Positions 1 to 10,630 of a DNA stretch of 38,950 nucleotides are shown piece after piece. A program made the translations under genes and the position numbers. Positions within the stretch are counted from its first letter, which is position 1; the number at the start of each line of letters is the position of its first letter. The DNA is from DASSYK01 sp036258315 (GTDB lineage Bacteria > Actinomycetota > Thermoleophilia > Solirubrobacterales > 70-9). The notes under the pieces were generated by a model, which saw nothing but the letters and a program-made list of their open reading frames with translations, had not been told where the DNA came from and ran no database searches. The stretch covers positions 1 through 38,950 of the forward strand of contig DATADX010000011.1 of NCBI GenBank assembly GCA_036258315.1, read 5' to 3'.

Positions 1-2
1 CG

Positions 3-296
3 GAGCTGTTCGCGACCTACGTCCAGCTCGCCGGGGAATCGCGGGAGGTGATCACGGCGCACGTCGATGCCCTGATCGAGCAGCTCGCGCTGATCATCGC
101 CGATGGCGTCGAACGTGGTGAGTTCGCCGTCTCGGCCCCCGAGCCCGCGGCGCGCGCCGTCTTCGACGCCACCTCGCGTTTCCACAACCCGATCAACGCG
201 GCGCAGTGGTCCGACCCGGGGATCGACACGGCGTTCGAGGGTGTCTGGTCCCTCGTCCTGGCTGGGCTCGGGGCCCGTCGCGCCTCGCGACGATGA
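3..296 (+). CDS. TetR-family regulator, C-terminal part (5' truncated by window edge)
   Basis: The reading frame is open from the window edge to TGA at 294-296 and gives about 97 residues. The visible part is all-helical, with segments such as VDALIEQLALIIADGVERGE and ARAVFDATSRFHNP. This looks like the ligand-binding and dimerisation domain of a TetR/AcrR repressor. The DNA-binding helix-turn-helix lies outside the window, so the assignment rests on the C-terminal half only. Its likely role is ligand-responsive repression of a nearby gene. The target cannot be told from what is visible; the next gene on the same strand is a channel starting about 65 bases downstream. Confidence 0.6.
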   Translation, partial: ELFATYVQLAGESREVITAHVDALIEQLALIIADGVERGEFAVSAPEPAARAVFDATSRFHNPINAAQWSDPGIDTAFEGVWSLVLAGLGARRASRR

Positions 297-360
297 GAGC
301 GTCCCGGCGCCCCGGGGTCCGCGGCGCAATTAGGCTCCGCCGATAGCGGTTCTGAGCACC

Positions 361-1250
361 GTGGTCGGGACGCTGCTGGTGCTCGGCGCCCTCCGTGACG
401 TGTTCGAGACCCTTCTTCATCCCCACGGCCGCGGGACGCTGAGCCGGGACTGATCAGCGCGATCTGGCGTGTTGCGCGCCAGCTCGCTCGCGGAAACCGC
501 GCGCTGCTCTCGCTGGCTGGGCCGATCGCTTTCATCGCCGTGATCGCCGTTTGGGGCGCCCTGGTCGTGGTCGGCTTCGCGCTGATCTTCTCGCCGCACT
601 TTCCGGAGGGCTTCAGCACGGACCCGGGCACCGGAGGGGGAGGCGCCCTGGGCGATGCCCTCTACCTGTCACTCGTCAATCTGACCAGTCTCGGCTACGG
701 CGACATCGTCCCGACCGCCTCGCTGCTGCGCTTCCTCGGCCCGCTGGAGACCCTGCTCGGCCTTGGGCTGCTGACGGCGAGCATCTCCTGGATCCTCCTG
801 CTCTACCGGGTTCTGTCCGATCACCGCTCGCTTGCTCACGAGATCTCGCTGCTCGCCGACGCCGAGGACGCGACCGGGATCGCCTTGACCGAGATCCAAC
901 CGGACGTCGCGGCCCGGATCCTCGCCGACCTGACCTCGAAGGCGGTGGCGGCCCGCGACGATCTGGCGCATTCGCCGATCGCCTACTACTTCCGCCCGAG
1001 GGACCCCAGGCATGCCCTGCCGCTCCTCCTCCCCCGGCTGATCGATGTGGTGGACCAGTGCTCTCAGCCCGATCGCGCTCCGGCCCTGCGTCTGCAGGCC
1101 GGGATGCTGCGCGAAGCGCTCGAGGACCTCCTCGATACGGTCGCCGAGGACTTCCTCGACGCGACTCCTGGCGATACCGCCGGCACGCTGGAGGCCTACC
1201 GTCGCGACCACATGTGGGAAAGCCGCCCGCCGGAGCCGACGAGGCGCTAG
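361..1250 (+). pseudogene. two-TM K+ channel-like protein, apparent frameshift near 445-452
   Basis: The gene encodes an ion-channel membrane protein. The pore loop carries the K+ selectivity signature TSLGYGDIVP near 690-720, followed by a hydrophobic helix (PLETLLGLGLLTASISWILL) and a cytosolic helical tail. The N-terminal helix, VVGTLLVLGALRDVFETLLH, and the following HPHGRGTLSR lie in the frame starting at GTG 361, which hits TGA at 451. Homologous-looking sequence continues one frame back (LISAIWRVARQLARGNRALL, then the second helix) from about 450 to the stop at 1250. Joining the two gives a normal protein; a one-base deletion in the CGGGAC region explains it. It is either a sequencing error or a real inactivating mutation. 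A caller would pick ATC/GTG starts near 540, which loses TM1. The protein family is seen in actinobacteria; the transported ion is inferred from the filter. Confidence 0.65.
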
Positions 1251-1292
1251 GTTGACCGTCCCATCCCCGGTAGGTCTCAAGGAGGAACGATC

Positions 1293-2312
1293 ATGGCGGT
1301 AAAGGTCGGCATCAACGGATTTGGCCGGATCGGCCGGAACATCGTCTGGGCGGCCAGGGAGACCGGCGCGGACGTGGACTTCGTCGCCGTCAATGACCTG
1401 ATCGAGACCGAGATGGTCGCCCATCTCCTCAAGTACGACTCGATCCTCGGGCGCTTTCCGGGCAAGGTCTCGGCTTCAGCCGACGCTATCTCGATCGACG
1501 GCACCGAGGTCAAGGCGTTCAAGGAGGCCGACCCGTCCGCCCTGCCCTGGGGTGAGCTCGGCGTCGAGGTCGTGATCGAGTCGACCGGCCGCTTCCGCAA
1601 GCGCGACGAGGCCGCCAAGCACCTCGAGGCCGGCGCCAAGAAGGTGATCATCTCCGCCCCCGCGACCGAGCCCGACGTGACGGTCGCGCTCGGGGTCAAC
1701 TTCGACGACTACGACCCCGAGCAGCACGACATCATCTCCAACGCCTCCTGCACGACCAACTGCCTCGCCCCGGTCGCCAAGGTCCTGCACGAGACCGTCG
1801 GGATCGAGCACGGTCTGATGACCACGATCCATGCCTACACGGGCGACCAGCGCCTCCAGGACATGCCGCACAAGGACCCGCGCCGCGCCCGCGCCGCCGC
1901 GGTCAACCTGATCCCGACCAGCACGGGAGCGGCGAAGGCCGTCGGGCTGGTGCTTCCGGACCTGAACGGGAGGCTGAACGGGATGGCCGTTCGCGCCCCG
2001 GTGATCAACGGCTCGGTGGTCGACCTGACCTTCACCGCCTCCAGGGAGACGAGCGTCGACGAGGTCAACGCTGCGGTCAGGGCCGCGGCCGAGGGGCCGC
2101 TCGAGGGGATCCTCGCCTACACCGAGGACCCGATCGTCTCCACCGACATCGTCACCGACCCCCACTCCTCGATCTTCGACGCCGAGCAGACGATCGTCCT
2201 CGACGGCACCATGGTCAAGGTCTTCGCCTGGTACGACAACGAGTGGGGCTACGCCAACCGCTGCGTCGAGCTGGCCGAGAAGGTCATCGAGCCGGCGGCC
2301 GTCTCGGCCTGA
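1293..2312 (+). CDS. gap: glyceraldehyde-3-phosphate dehydrogenase, type I
   Basis: This is the glycolytic enzyme that oxidises glyceraldehyde-3-phosphate with NAD+ and phosphate to 1,3-bisphosphoglycerate. The 339-residue length is normal for the family. The NAD-binding GINGFGRIGR motif sits at residues 6-15. The catalytic motif SNASCTTNCLAP has the nucleophile at Cys153. The C-terminal WYDNEWGYANR signature is intact. The ATG start is decided by a strong Shine-Dalgarno AAGGAGG at 1279-1285, seven bases upstream. The gene stands alone, with no pgk or tpi next to it, and converges on a stress-protein gene 11 bases away. It opens a window otherwise rich in PEP/pyruvate enzymes. Cofactor preference is not proven, although Asp35 after the second beta strand suggests NAD+. 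Confidence 0.97.
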   Translation: MAVKVGINGFGRIGRNIVWAARETGADVDFVAVNDLIETEMVAHLLKYDSILGRFPGKVSASADAISIDGTEVKAFKEADPSALPWGELGVEVVIESTGRFRKRDEAAKHLEAGAKKVIISAPATEPDVTVALGVNFDDYDPEQHDIISNASCTTNCLAPVAKVLHETVGIEHGLMTTIHAYTGDQRLQDMPHKDPRRARAAAVNLIPTSTGAAKAVGLVLPDLNGRLNGMAVRAPVINGSVVDLTFTASRETSVDEVNAAVRAAAEGPLEGILAYTEDPIVSTDIVTDPHSSIFDAEQTIVLDGTMVKVFAWYDNEWGYANRCVELAEKVIEPAAVSA

Positions 2313-2323
2313 CTCGAGCCTCC

Positions 2324-2749
2324 CTACTCGGGCGGGTGGACGACGAGCACGTCGCAACGCGCTCCGTGGAGGATCTCGGTCGAGACGCTGCCCAGGATCG
2401 TCCGCGTGATCCGCCCCCGGCTCCGCGAGCCCGTCACGATCAGATCGGCTCCGATGTCATCGGCGACGGTCAGGATCCCGCTGCCCGGGGGGCCGCCGAT
2501 CACCCAGCCGCTGGCGAGCAGATCGGGGTCGATGTGAGCGATCGCCTCCCGCAGGTCCTGACGCGCCATCGCGCGCTTCTCGGGCTTCGCAAGCGGCGGC
2601 CCGCCCGGAGCGGGTGAGGGGACCCTGCCAGAGACGGCTTCGACGAGCGTCAGCGACGCGTCGTCGCGCGAGGCCAGCTCGGCTGCGCGCGCAAGTGCCG
2701 CCTTGGCGCCGTCGCTGCCGTCGTACGCGGTGACGATGACCCGGTACAT
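2324..2749 (-). CDS. universal stress protein, single UspA domain
   Basis: The product is 141 residues, the length of one UspA domain. It begins with the usual first strand (YRVIVTAYDGSDGAKAAL) and ends with the ATP-binding signature GSRSRGRITRTILGSVS followed by the last strand DVLVVHPPE. Proteins with this G-2x-G-9x-G(S/T) motif usually bind ATP and act in survival under stress or growth arrest; the partner is unknown. It is the last gene of a minus-strand run (tandem Usp, ppdK, treT, usp), starting 12 bases after the treT stop, so co-transcription is likely. It is one of three universal stress genes in the window. Confidence 0.9.
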   Translation of the reverse strand: MYRVIVTAYDGSDGAKAALARAAELASRDDASLTLVEAVSGRVPSPAPGGPPLAKPEKRAMARQDLREAIAHIDPDLLASGWVIGGPPGSGILTVADDIGADLIVTGSRSRGRITRTILGSVSTEILHGARCDVLVVHPPE

Positions 2750-2761
2750 CGGAGCCGGAAT

Positions 2762-4195
2762 CTACCCCCCGCCGCGACTCGGCGCCTGAAGCATCCGATC
2801 GATCAGCTGCATGTACTGGACCAGATGGCGGCTGCCGAGGAACGATTGGCGGATGCGCTCTCGTGCCGCCCGGCCGATCGCGGCGGCGCGCTCCGGATCC
2901 TCCAGGAGCGAGTCGATCGCCGCACCGGCGGCAGCCAGGTCCGCAGGGTCGTCGATCAACAGCCCCGACTCGCCGTCGATGATCTGATCCTGGATCCCTC
3001 CGATCCGGCCCGCCACGACCGGCCGCGACTTCCACATCGCCTCCGCCACCGTCAGCCCGAAGCCCTCGGCGAGGCTCTTCTGGACGACGACGTCGGCACG
3101 CCGCTGGATCGCATTGACCATCGCCGCGTTCTCCTCGACGTCGTCCATCGGCAGACAGGTCAGATGAACCCGGGCCTTGACCTCGTCTGACAGACGCTCC
3201 CGCTCGGCGCGCACCTGGCCGAGGACCTCGGCGCCCTCGGGGTCATCGGCGACCTCGGTGACCGAGGGGCCGGCGAGGAGAAGATGCGCGCCGGGCGCCC
3301 GGAGATGGTCGGAGAAGCAATGCAGGACCCCGATCGGGTCCTTCAATCGATCCCAGCGCGAGACCTGGACGACCAACGGGCTCTCCCAGGGGATCGGCCC
3401 CTCCTGGTCGAGCTCGGCGACTCGGTCGACCCGCGCCGTGCTCCCATCGTGGCGCTGGAAAAGCGGCGCTTGGCCGCCATCCTTGGCCAGCCCGACAGCG
3501 GTCAGGATCGACCGCACCGCATCCGGGTCCAGGTCCTGGTTCTTCGGGGAGAAGGCGTCGATCGAGGGCGGGACCAGCCACAGCTTGTCCTCCTCGAGCC
3601 CGTCCCAGACGAAGGCGCGCCGCGAGAAGACGTAGGCGTCGGCGTCCCGGACGTAACGCTCGAGGAACGCCCAGGCCGCCCGGGCGAGATCGTTCGCGCG
3701 ATCGAGGCCGACGTGACAGCGCCACACGACCCGTGCACCCGCCGAATGCATCAGCTCGCTCAGACCGGCAGTCTGGGGGTCGTGCAGGTAGACGATGTCG
3801 CCCTGCCTGATCAACGAGGTCAGCTCGGCCGCGTTCTCGGCGATCACCCACTCGTAGGCCTCACGCTCTGGCTCGCCCAGCTCGCCGCCATCCCCGGCAG
3901 CGCCATGGAGGTGATTGTGAATCCGCTTCGTGACCCGGAAGAACTCGTCGTTGCCCCCGATCGTGGCCCAGCGGACATCGACCCCGGCCCCCCGCGCATA
4001 GGCGAGCAGCGAGTGGAGCATCTCGGCCACCCCCCCACCCCGAGCGGTCGAGTTGATGTGCCAGACGACGCGGCCGGCCAGGACGCGCTGGGCGGCGGCG
4101 CTGGCCTCCTCGACCTGTGAGTAGTCGGCTCCGAGCAGGTCCCTGAAGCGCTCCGGTGAGGCCGGTGCGACCGGGACCTGCTCGACCAACCCCAT
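2762..4195 (-). CDS. treT: trehalose synthase (glycosyl-transferring), GT4 family
   Basis: The 477-residue protein resembles TreT, which reversibly makes trehalose from NDP-glucose and glucose. The N-terminal Rossmann half has the glycine loop in INSTARGGGVAEMLHSL. It also has WATIGGNDEFF and ERYVRDADAYVFSRR, all typical of this retaining GT4 subgroup. The C-terminal half has the donor-site E-x7-E pattern in EGFGLTVAE, then GGIQDQIIDGESGLL. The start is ATG 4195, three bases after the ppdK stop, so translation is probably coupled. Trehalose would serve as a compatible solute or reserve. Pairing with PPDK and stress proteins suggests carbon-reserve use or protectant synthesis during starvation. 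A trehalose phosphorylase of the same fold is the main alternative. Confidence 0.88.
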   Translation of the reverse strand: MGLVEQVPVAPASPERFRDLLGADYSQVEEASAAAQRVLAGRVVWHINSTARGGGVAEMLHSLLAYARGAGVDVRWATIGGNDEFFRVTKRIHNHLHGAAGDGGELGEPEREAYEWVIAENAAELTSLIRQGDIVYLHDPQTAGLSELMHSAGARVVWRCHVGLDRANDLARAAWAFLERYVRDADAYVFSRRAFVWDGLEEDKLWLVPPSIDAFSPKNQDLDPDAVRSILTAVGLAKDGGQAPLFQRHDGSTARVDRVAELDQEGPIPWESPLVVQVSRWDRLKDPIGVLHCFSDHLRAPGAHLLLAGPSVTEVADDPEGAEVLGQVRAERERLSDEVKARVHLTCLPMDDVEENAAMVNAIQRRADVVVQKSLAEGFGLTVAEAMWKSRPVVAGRIGGIQDQIIDGESGLLIDDPADLAAAGAAIDSLLEDPERAAAIGRAARERIRQSFLGSRHLVQYMQLIDRMLQAPSRGGG

Positions 4196-4198
4196 CGC

Positions 4199-6883
<2,685 letters not shown>

Positions 6884-6893
6884 CGAACGAAAC

Positions 6894-7778
6894 CTACTCG
6901 CCCAGGGGGTCTGTTCCGGACCCCCGCGGCAGCACCAGGACCGCGCATGGAGTGGACTTCATCAGCTTCGACGAGACGCTGCCGAGCAGGGCGCCTTTGA
7001 GGGGCCCGTAGCCGCGAGAGCCGACCATCAGCAGGTCGAGCTGCTCGGCCGCATCGGCGAGCGCCTCGGCCGGCGCCCCATCGAGGAGGTCACGCTCGGC
7101 CGGAAGCCCATTCGGCACGCGCTCGATCGCCTTGTCAAGGACGGCTTCGGCCTCGTCTCGCTTGAAACGGTCGTACTCCTCGGGGCCGAGCGGCGACAGT
7201 GCCCCGCCGAGGACATAGTGGTGAGGTGGGACCACGGTCAGGACCCGGATCGAGGCCTCGGCTCGCTCGGCCAGGATGATCGCCGCCTCAAGCGCTCGGA
7301 AGGATTGCGCCGATCCGTCCACCGCGGCCCCGATCCGGCCCAGTCCCCGCTCGCCGCCCGCGTAGCCGAGCGGCGCGACCGCGATCCCCGATGGCGCACC
7401 CGAAAGCATCGATTCACCCACACCGCCGAGGATCACCTGCCCGACGGGGCCGTGGTGCGCCGATCCGATCACCGTCAGATTGGAGTTGAGCTCCCCGGCC
7501 AGCGCGTCCAGAGCGCGCCCGGGGGACTCGTCGACGATCAGGCGCTCGATCACCTCGATGTCGCCGAGGCGCTCGCGAGCAGCCGCGAACAGCGGCTCGC
7601 TGAACTCGGTCAGGAACGCTTCCGCCTCCCGCTTCTTCGCAGCCCGACGCGGGTACTGGACGACGATCGCCACTGCGGCTGTCGCATCGAGCGCCTCGCC
7701 AAGGACGCGCCCGAGTGCGAGGGCGTCCTCGCCCTGAGGGGAGTCGTTGTAGCCGATGATGATGGTTCTCCGCGCCAC
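6894..7778 (-). CDS. tandem-domain universal stress protein
   Basis: The product is 294 residues with two UspA domains. Domain 1 (about 1-145) starts RTIIIGYNDSPQGEDAL and has a variant nucleotide motif GSAHHGPVGQVILGGVGESM. Domain 2 (about 150-290) has the full G-2x-G-9x-G(S) motif in GSRGYGPLKGALLGSVSSKL. Tandem proteins of this type are typical of actinobacteria, and several mycobacterial ones belong to the hypoxia-induced DosR regulon. It is the first gene of the ppdK-treT-usp operon and is divergent from the ZIP gene across only 44 bases. A -10-like TAGGCT on the minus strand (7796-7791) lies 12 bases before its ATG. Confidence 0.92.
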   Translation of the reverse strand: MARRTIIIGYNDSPQGEDALALGRVLGEALDATAAVAIVVQYPRRAAKKREAEAFLTEFSEPLFAAARERLGDIEVIERLIVDESPGRALDALAGELNSNLTVIGSAHHGPVGQVILGGVGESMLSGAPSGIAVAPLGYAGGERGLGRIGAAVDGSAQSFRALEAAIILAERAEASIRVLTVVPPHHYVLGGALSPLGPEEYDRFKRDEAEAVLDKAIERVPNGLPAERDLLDGAPAEALADAAEQLDLLMVGSRGYGPLKGALLGSVSSKLMKSTPCAVLVLPRGSGTDPLGE

Positions 7779-7790
7779 GCTCGCTCGGCC

Positions 7791-7796
7791 AGCCTA
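7791..7796 (-). promoter_or_regulatory. putative -10 element for the usp-ppdK-treT-usp operon
   Basis: Read on the minus strand the hexamer is TAGGCT, which fits the actinobacterial TANNNT -10 consensus. It ends 12 bases before the ATG at 7778, which predicts a leaderless or very short leader transcript. No convincing -35 was seen. It lies in the 44-base divergent gap that also holds a plus-strand TAGCCT. It is a pattern call only. Confidence 0.35.
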
Positions 7797-7808
7797 TCCG
7801 CACGCGGC

Positions 7809-7814
7809 TAGCCT
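7809..7814 (+). promoter_or_regulatory. putative -10 element for the ZIP/WS-DGAT/POR operon
   Basis: TAGCCT fits TANNNT and ends eight bases before the GTG at 7823. Initiation would therefore fall on or next to the start codon (a leaderless transcript). There is no Shine-Dalgarno before this GTG, in keeping with that reading. It sits back to back with the minus-strand -10 candidate at 7791-7796. Confidence 0.38.
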
Positions 7815-7822
7815 GCGGGCGG

Positions 7823-8554
7823 GTGCTCACTCTGCTGCTCGCCGGAACGGGGACCGCGCTGGCCACCGGCCTCGGCGCGATCCCCGTCTTCCTGCTCGGC
7901 CCGCGTGCGGCCGCGCTGCGGCCGCTGCTCCTCGGGATCGCGGCCGGGACGATGACGGTCGCCTCGATCGCCGGGCTCTTGCTCCCCGGCCTGGACGAGG
8001 GCTCGGCGCTCTCGGTCCTGTCCGGCCTCGCCGCCGGCCTCCTCTTCCTGGTGGTCGCCCGCGGCGCCCTCGAAGCGCGCGAGCGGCATCTCGAGCGCGT
8101 CCAAAGCGCCGGCATCCGTACCTCGATTCTCGTGTTCGTCGTCCTCCTGGTCCACAGCCTGCCCGAGGGCTTCGCAATCGGCACCGCCTACGCGTCGGAT
8201 ACCGCGGGATTGAGTCTGTTCGTGATCGTCGCGATCGCCGTCCAGAACATACCCGAGGGGACGAGCATCGCGATCCCGATGGCCGCCGCCGGCTACTCGC
8301 GTGCGCGCCAGTTCTGGGCGGCCGTGGCGACCAGCGCGCCGCAGCCCGTCGGCGCGGCGATCGCCTTCCTGCTGGTCGAGGAGATCGAGCCTCTGCTGCC
8401 CGTCTCGTTCGGGTTCGCCGCCGGCGCGATGCTGGCGCTGGTGATCGTCGAGCTGCTTCCGGGCGCCGTGCGCGAGAGCCCGCGCGGTGCCCTCATCGGC
8501 GCGGCGGCCGGGGGCGCCGCGATGCTCGCCCTCAGCGCGGCGCTCGGCGTATAG
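7823..8554 (+). CDS. ZIP-family metal transporter
   Basis: This 243-residue membrane protein has about eight hydrophobic segments. The ZIP signatures are present: HSLPEGFAIG in the fourth helix and NIPEGTSIAIP in the fifth, which together form the binuclear metal site that moves Zn2+, Fe2+ or Mn2+ into the cytoplasm. A short charged loop (EARERHLERV) separates the two halves. The GTG start lies just after a -10-like hexamer. It is followed after 31 bases by the WS/DGAT gene and then the POR genes on the same strand. Iron supply to the iron-sulfur enzymes downstream would make sense but is inference; the metal cannot be told from sequence. Confidence 0.87.
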   Translation: MLTLLLAGTGTALATGLGAIPVFLLGPRAAALRPLLLGIAAGTMTVASIAGLLLPGLDEGSALSVLSGLAAGLLFLVVARGALEARERHLERVQSAGIRTSILVFVVLLVHSLPEGFAIGTAYASDTAGLSLFVIVAIAVQNIPEGTSIAIPMAAAGYSRARQFWAAVATSAPQPVGAAIAFLLVEEIEPLLPVSFGFAAGAMLALVIVELLPGAVRESPRGALIGAAAGGAAMLALSAALGV

Positions 8555-8585
8555 CCTGGAAGATCGCCGAAACGAAAGGAATCCG

Positions 8586-10037
8586 GTGGCGGAGCGGCTG
8601 ACGGCACTCGACGCGACTTTCCTCGAGCTGGAGGAGGCCGATCAGTCCGCCCACATGCACATCGGCGGGGTGATGGTGTTCGACGCACGCGAGGACGGCG
8701 GCGCGCCGCCCCTGGACCAGGTCTGCAGGTATCTCAGCCCTCGCTTGGGCAGCCTGCCGCGCTACCGCCAGCGGCTGTCCGAGCCGCACACCGGCGGGCT
8801 CCAGTGGCCCGAGTGGCTCGATCAGCCCGGGTTCGAGCTCGCCGCCCACGTCTCGCGGGTGCGGCTGCCCGAGCCCGGGGGCGACGAGGAGCTGCTCGAG
8901 TGGGCCGGCGAGTTCTACTCGCAGCGTCTCGACCGGGTCCGGCCGCTGTGGGAGCTCGCCCTCGTCGAGGGCCTCTCGGGCGGCCGCTGGGCGCTCGCGA
9001 CGAAGACGCACCACTGCATGGTCGACGGGGTCGGATCGGTGGACGTCGCCTACATGATCCTCGACGTCAGGCCGGAGGGCTCCGGCGACGAGATCGCCGG
9101 CGAGAACAGCGGCGCCGAGCCCGATTCCGCACCGGGCGCCCAGGCCGCCGGAGCGGGACGTGCTCGGCGGGGCGCCGAGCGGCTGCGCGGGACCGCATCC
9201 GGCGCCGCGCGGGTGGCGCTGCGACCCGTCCGGGGGGCGCTCGGAATGGCGCGGAGCCCGCACCGGGCGCGCGAGGCGCTGCACGCGGCCCGCGCCCTGG
9301 TCGACGTGATCGTCCGCGACGAGGTAATAGCGGCGCCGCGGACGAGCCTCAACGTCCCGATCGGCGGAAAGCGGCGGCTCGGGGTGGTGAGGATCCCGCT
9401 CGCCGAGATCAAGGAGCTGAAGAACGCGCTCGGCGGGACCGTCAACGACACCGTCCTGGCCCTGACCGCCGGCGCGATGCGGACGCTGCTGCTCTCGCGC
9501 GGGGAGGAGCCACCGGCGCAGGGGCTGCGCGCGATGGTCCCGGTCAACGTCCGAACCGCGGGCGAGCACCTCGCGCTCGGCAACAAGATCAGCTCCCTCT
9601 TCGTCGCCCTGCCGGTCGCCGAGGAGGACCCGCTCGAGCGCTTCAGGGCCCAGGTCAGCGCGGCCGAGTCGCTGAAGTCGGGAACCGCCGCCCTCGGGGC
9701 ATCGACGCTGATCGACGTGAGCGGCCTCGCTCCGCCGATCCTGCACAGCTCGATCGCCCGGTCGATGTACGCGACCCGCCTCTTCAACCTGACGATCACG
9801 AACGTCCCGGGACCGCAGCGGCCGCTCTACTCGTTCGGCTCGCGGATGCGGGAGGTGTGGCCGATCGTCCCCCTCGCTGCCGAGCACGCGATAGCGCTCG
9901 CGGTACTGAGCTACGACGGCGAGCTCTTCTTCACCTTCAACGCGGACCGCGACTCCGTTCCCGACCTCGACGAGGTCCTGGACGGCATCCGGGAATCGCT
10001 CGCCGAGCTCCACGCGCTCGCCCCGGGCGTAAGCTGA
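8586..10037 (+). CDS. WS/DGAT: wax ester synthase / diacylglycerol acyltransferase
   Basis: The enzyme esterifies acyl-CoA to a fatty alcohol or diacylglycerol, making wax ester or triacylglycerol at the membrane and lipid-droplet surface. It has 483 residues, a normal size. The active-site motif HHCMVDG is at residues 142-148, with the catalytic His143 and Asp147. The N-terminal LTALDATFLELE and the late motif NVPGPQRPLYSFG are also family hallmarks. GTG 8586 is preferred because AAAGGA at 8575-8580 is well placed and the protein then begins at the conserved block; the frame is open upstream to 8487. The porG gene follows after eight bases, so storage-lipid synthesis appears to be transcribed with pyruvate oxidation. 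Mycobacterial Tgs1 of this family is hypoxia-induced. Substrate choice is unknown. Confidence 0.93.
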   Translation: MAERLTALDATFLELEEADQSAHMHIGGVMVFDAREDGGAPPLDQVCRYLSPRLGSLPRYRQRLSEPHTGGLQWPEWLDQPGFELAAHVSRVRLPEPGGDEELLEWAGEFYSQRLDRVRPLWELALVEGLSGGRWALATKTHHCMVDGVGSVDVAYMILDVRPEGSGDEIAGENSGAEPDSAPGAQAAGAGRARRGAERLRGTASGAARVALRPVRGALGMARSPHRAREALHAARALVDVIVRDEVIAAPRTSLNVPIGGKRRLGVVRIPLAEIKELKNALGGTVNDTVLALTAGAMRTLLLSRGEEPPAQGLRAMVPVNVRTAGEHLALGNKISSLFVALPVAEEDPLERFRAQVSAAESLKSGTAALGASTLIDVSGLAPPILHSSIARSMYATRLFNLTITNVPGPQRPLYSFGSRMREVWPIVPLAAEHAIALAVLSYDGELFFTFNADRDSVPDLDEVLDGIRESLAELHALAPGVS

Positions 10038-10045
10038 AGCCGGGT

Positions 10046-10630
10046 ATGTTCCAGATTCGCATCCACGGACGAGGCGGCCAGGGGGTCGTGACCGCCGCCG
10101 AGCTGCTCTCGATCGCGGCCTTCGAGGAGGGACAGCACGCCCACGCGTTCCCCACCTTCGGGTCGGAGCGCACCGGGGCGCCGGTCACCTCCTTCTGCCG
10201 GATCGATCAGTCCCCGATCCGCTCGCGGGAGCCGATCTCGGCACCCGACGCGCTGATCGTCCAGGACCCGACCCTGCTCCACCAGGTCGACCTGTTCGCC
10301 GGCCTCGGCGACGACGGCTACGTGCTGATCAACAGCACCCGCAGCTTCGGCGACCTGGGGCTGGAGGAGTTCGCCCGCCGCTTCCGCCCCGAACGCCTGC
10401 TGACCGTGCCGGCCACCGACATCGCCCGCGAGCACCTCGGGCGCCCGCTGCCGAACACGGTCCTCCTCGGCGGCTTCTCGTCCCTCAGCGGAGCGGTCTC
10501 GATCGACTCGGTGGCGAAGGCGATCCGAGCCAAGTTCAAGGGCTCCGTCGCCGACGCGAACGTCGTGGCGGCCGAGAAGGCCCACGAGTACGTGCAGCGC
10601 GAGCGCACGGAGCTGGCCGCCCATGCGTAA
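10046..10630 (+). CDS. porG: 2-oxoacid (pyruvate):ferredoxin oxidoreductase, gamma subunit
   Basis: This 194-residue subunit opens with IRIHGRGGQGVVTAAELLS, the hallmark of the gamma domain, followed by PTFGSERTGAPVTSFCRID. In these enzymes gamma helps bind CoA and hold the complex together. The start is ATG 10046, eight bases after the WS/DGAT stop. Its end overlaps the alpha gene by eight bases. The order gamma-alpha-beta then a reductase is consistent with one enzyme complex. Pyruvate is the likely substrate given PPDK and pyruvate kinase nearby, but 2-oxoglutarate or 2-oxoisovalerate cannot be excluded. Confidence 0.92.
   Translation: MFQIRIHGRGGQGVVTAAELLSIAAFEEGQHAHAFPTFGSERTGAPVTSFCRIDQSPIRSREPISAPDALIVQDPTLLHQVDLFAGLGDDGYVLINSTRSFGDLGLEEFARRFRPERLLTVPATDIAREHLGRPLPNTVLLGGFSSLSGAVSIDSVAKAIRAKFKGSVADANVVAAEKAHEYVQRERTELAAHA

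Noticed and set aside
1476..2357. Long minus-strand open frame opposite gap
   Set aside because: Antisense shadow: the plus strand encodes a clear GAPDH, and the minus translation is Gly/Asp/Val/Arg-rich without motifs, as expected at this G+C.
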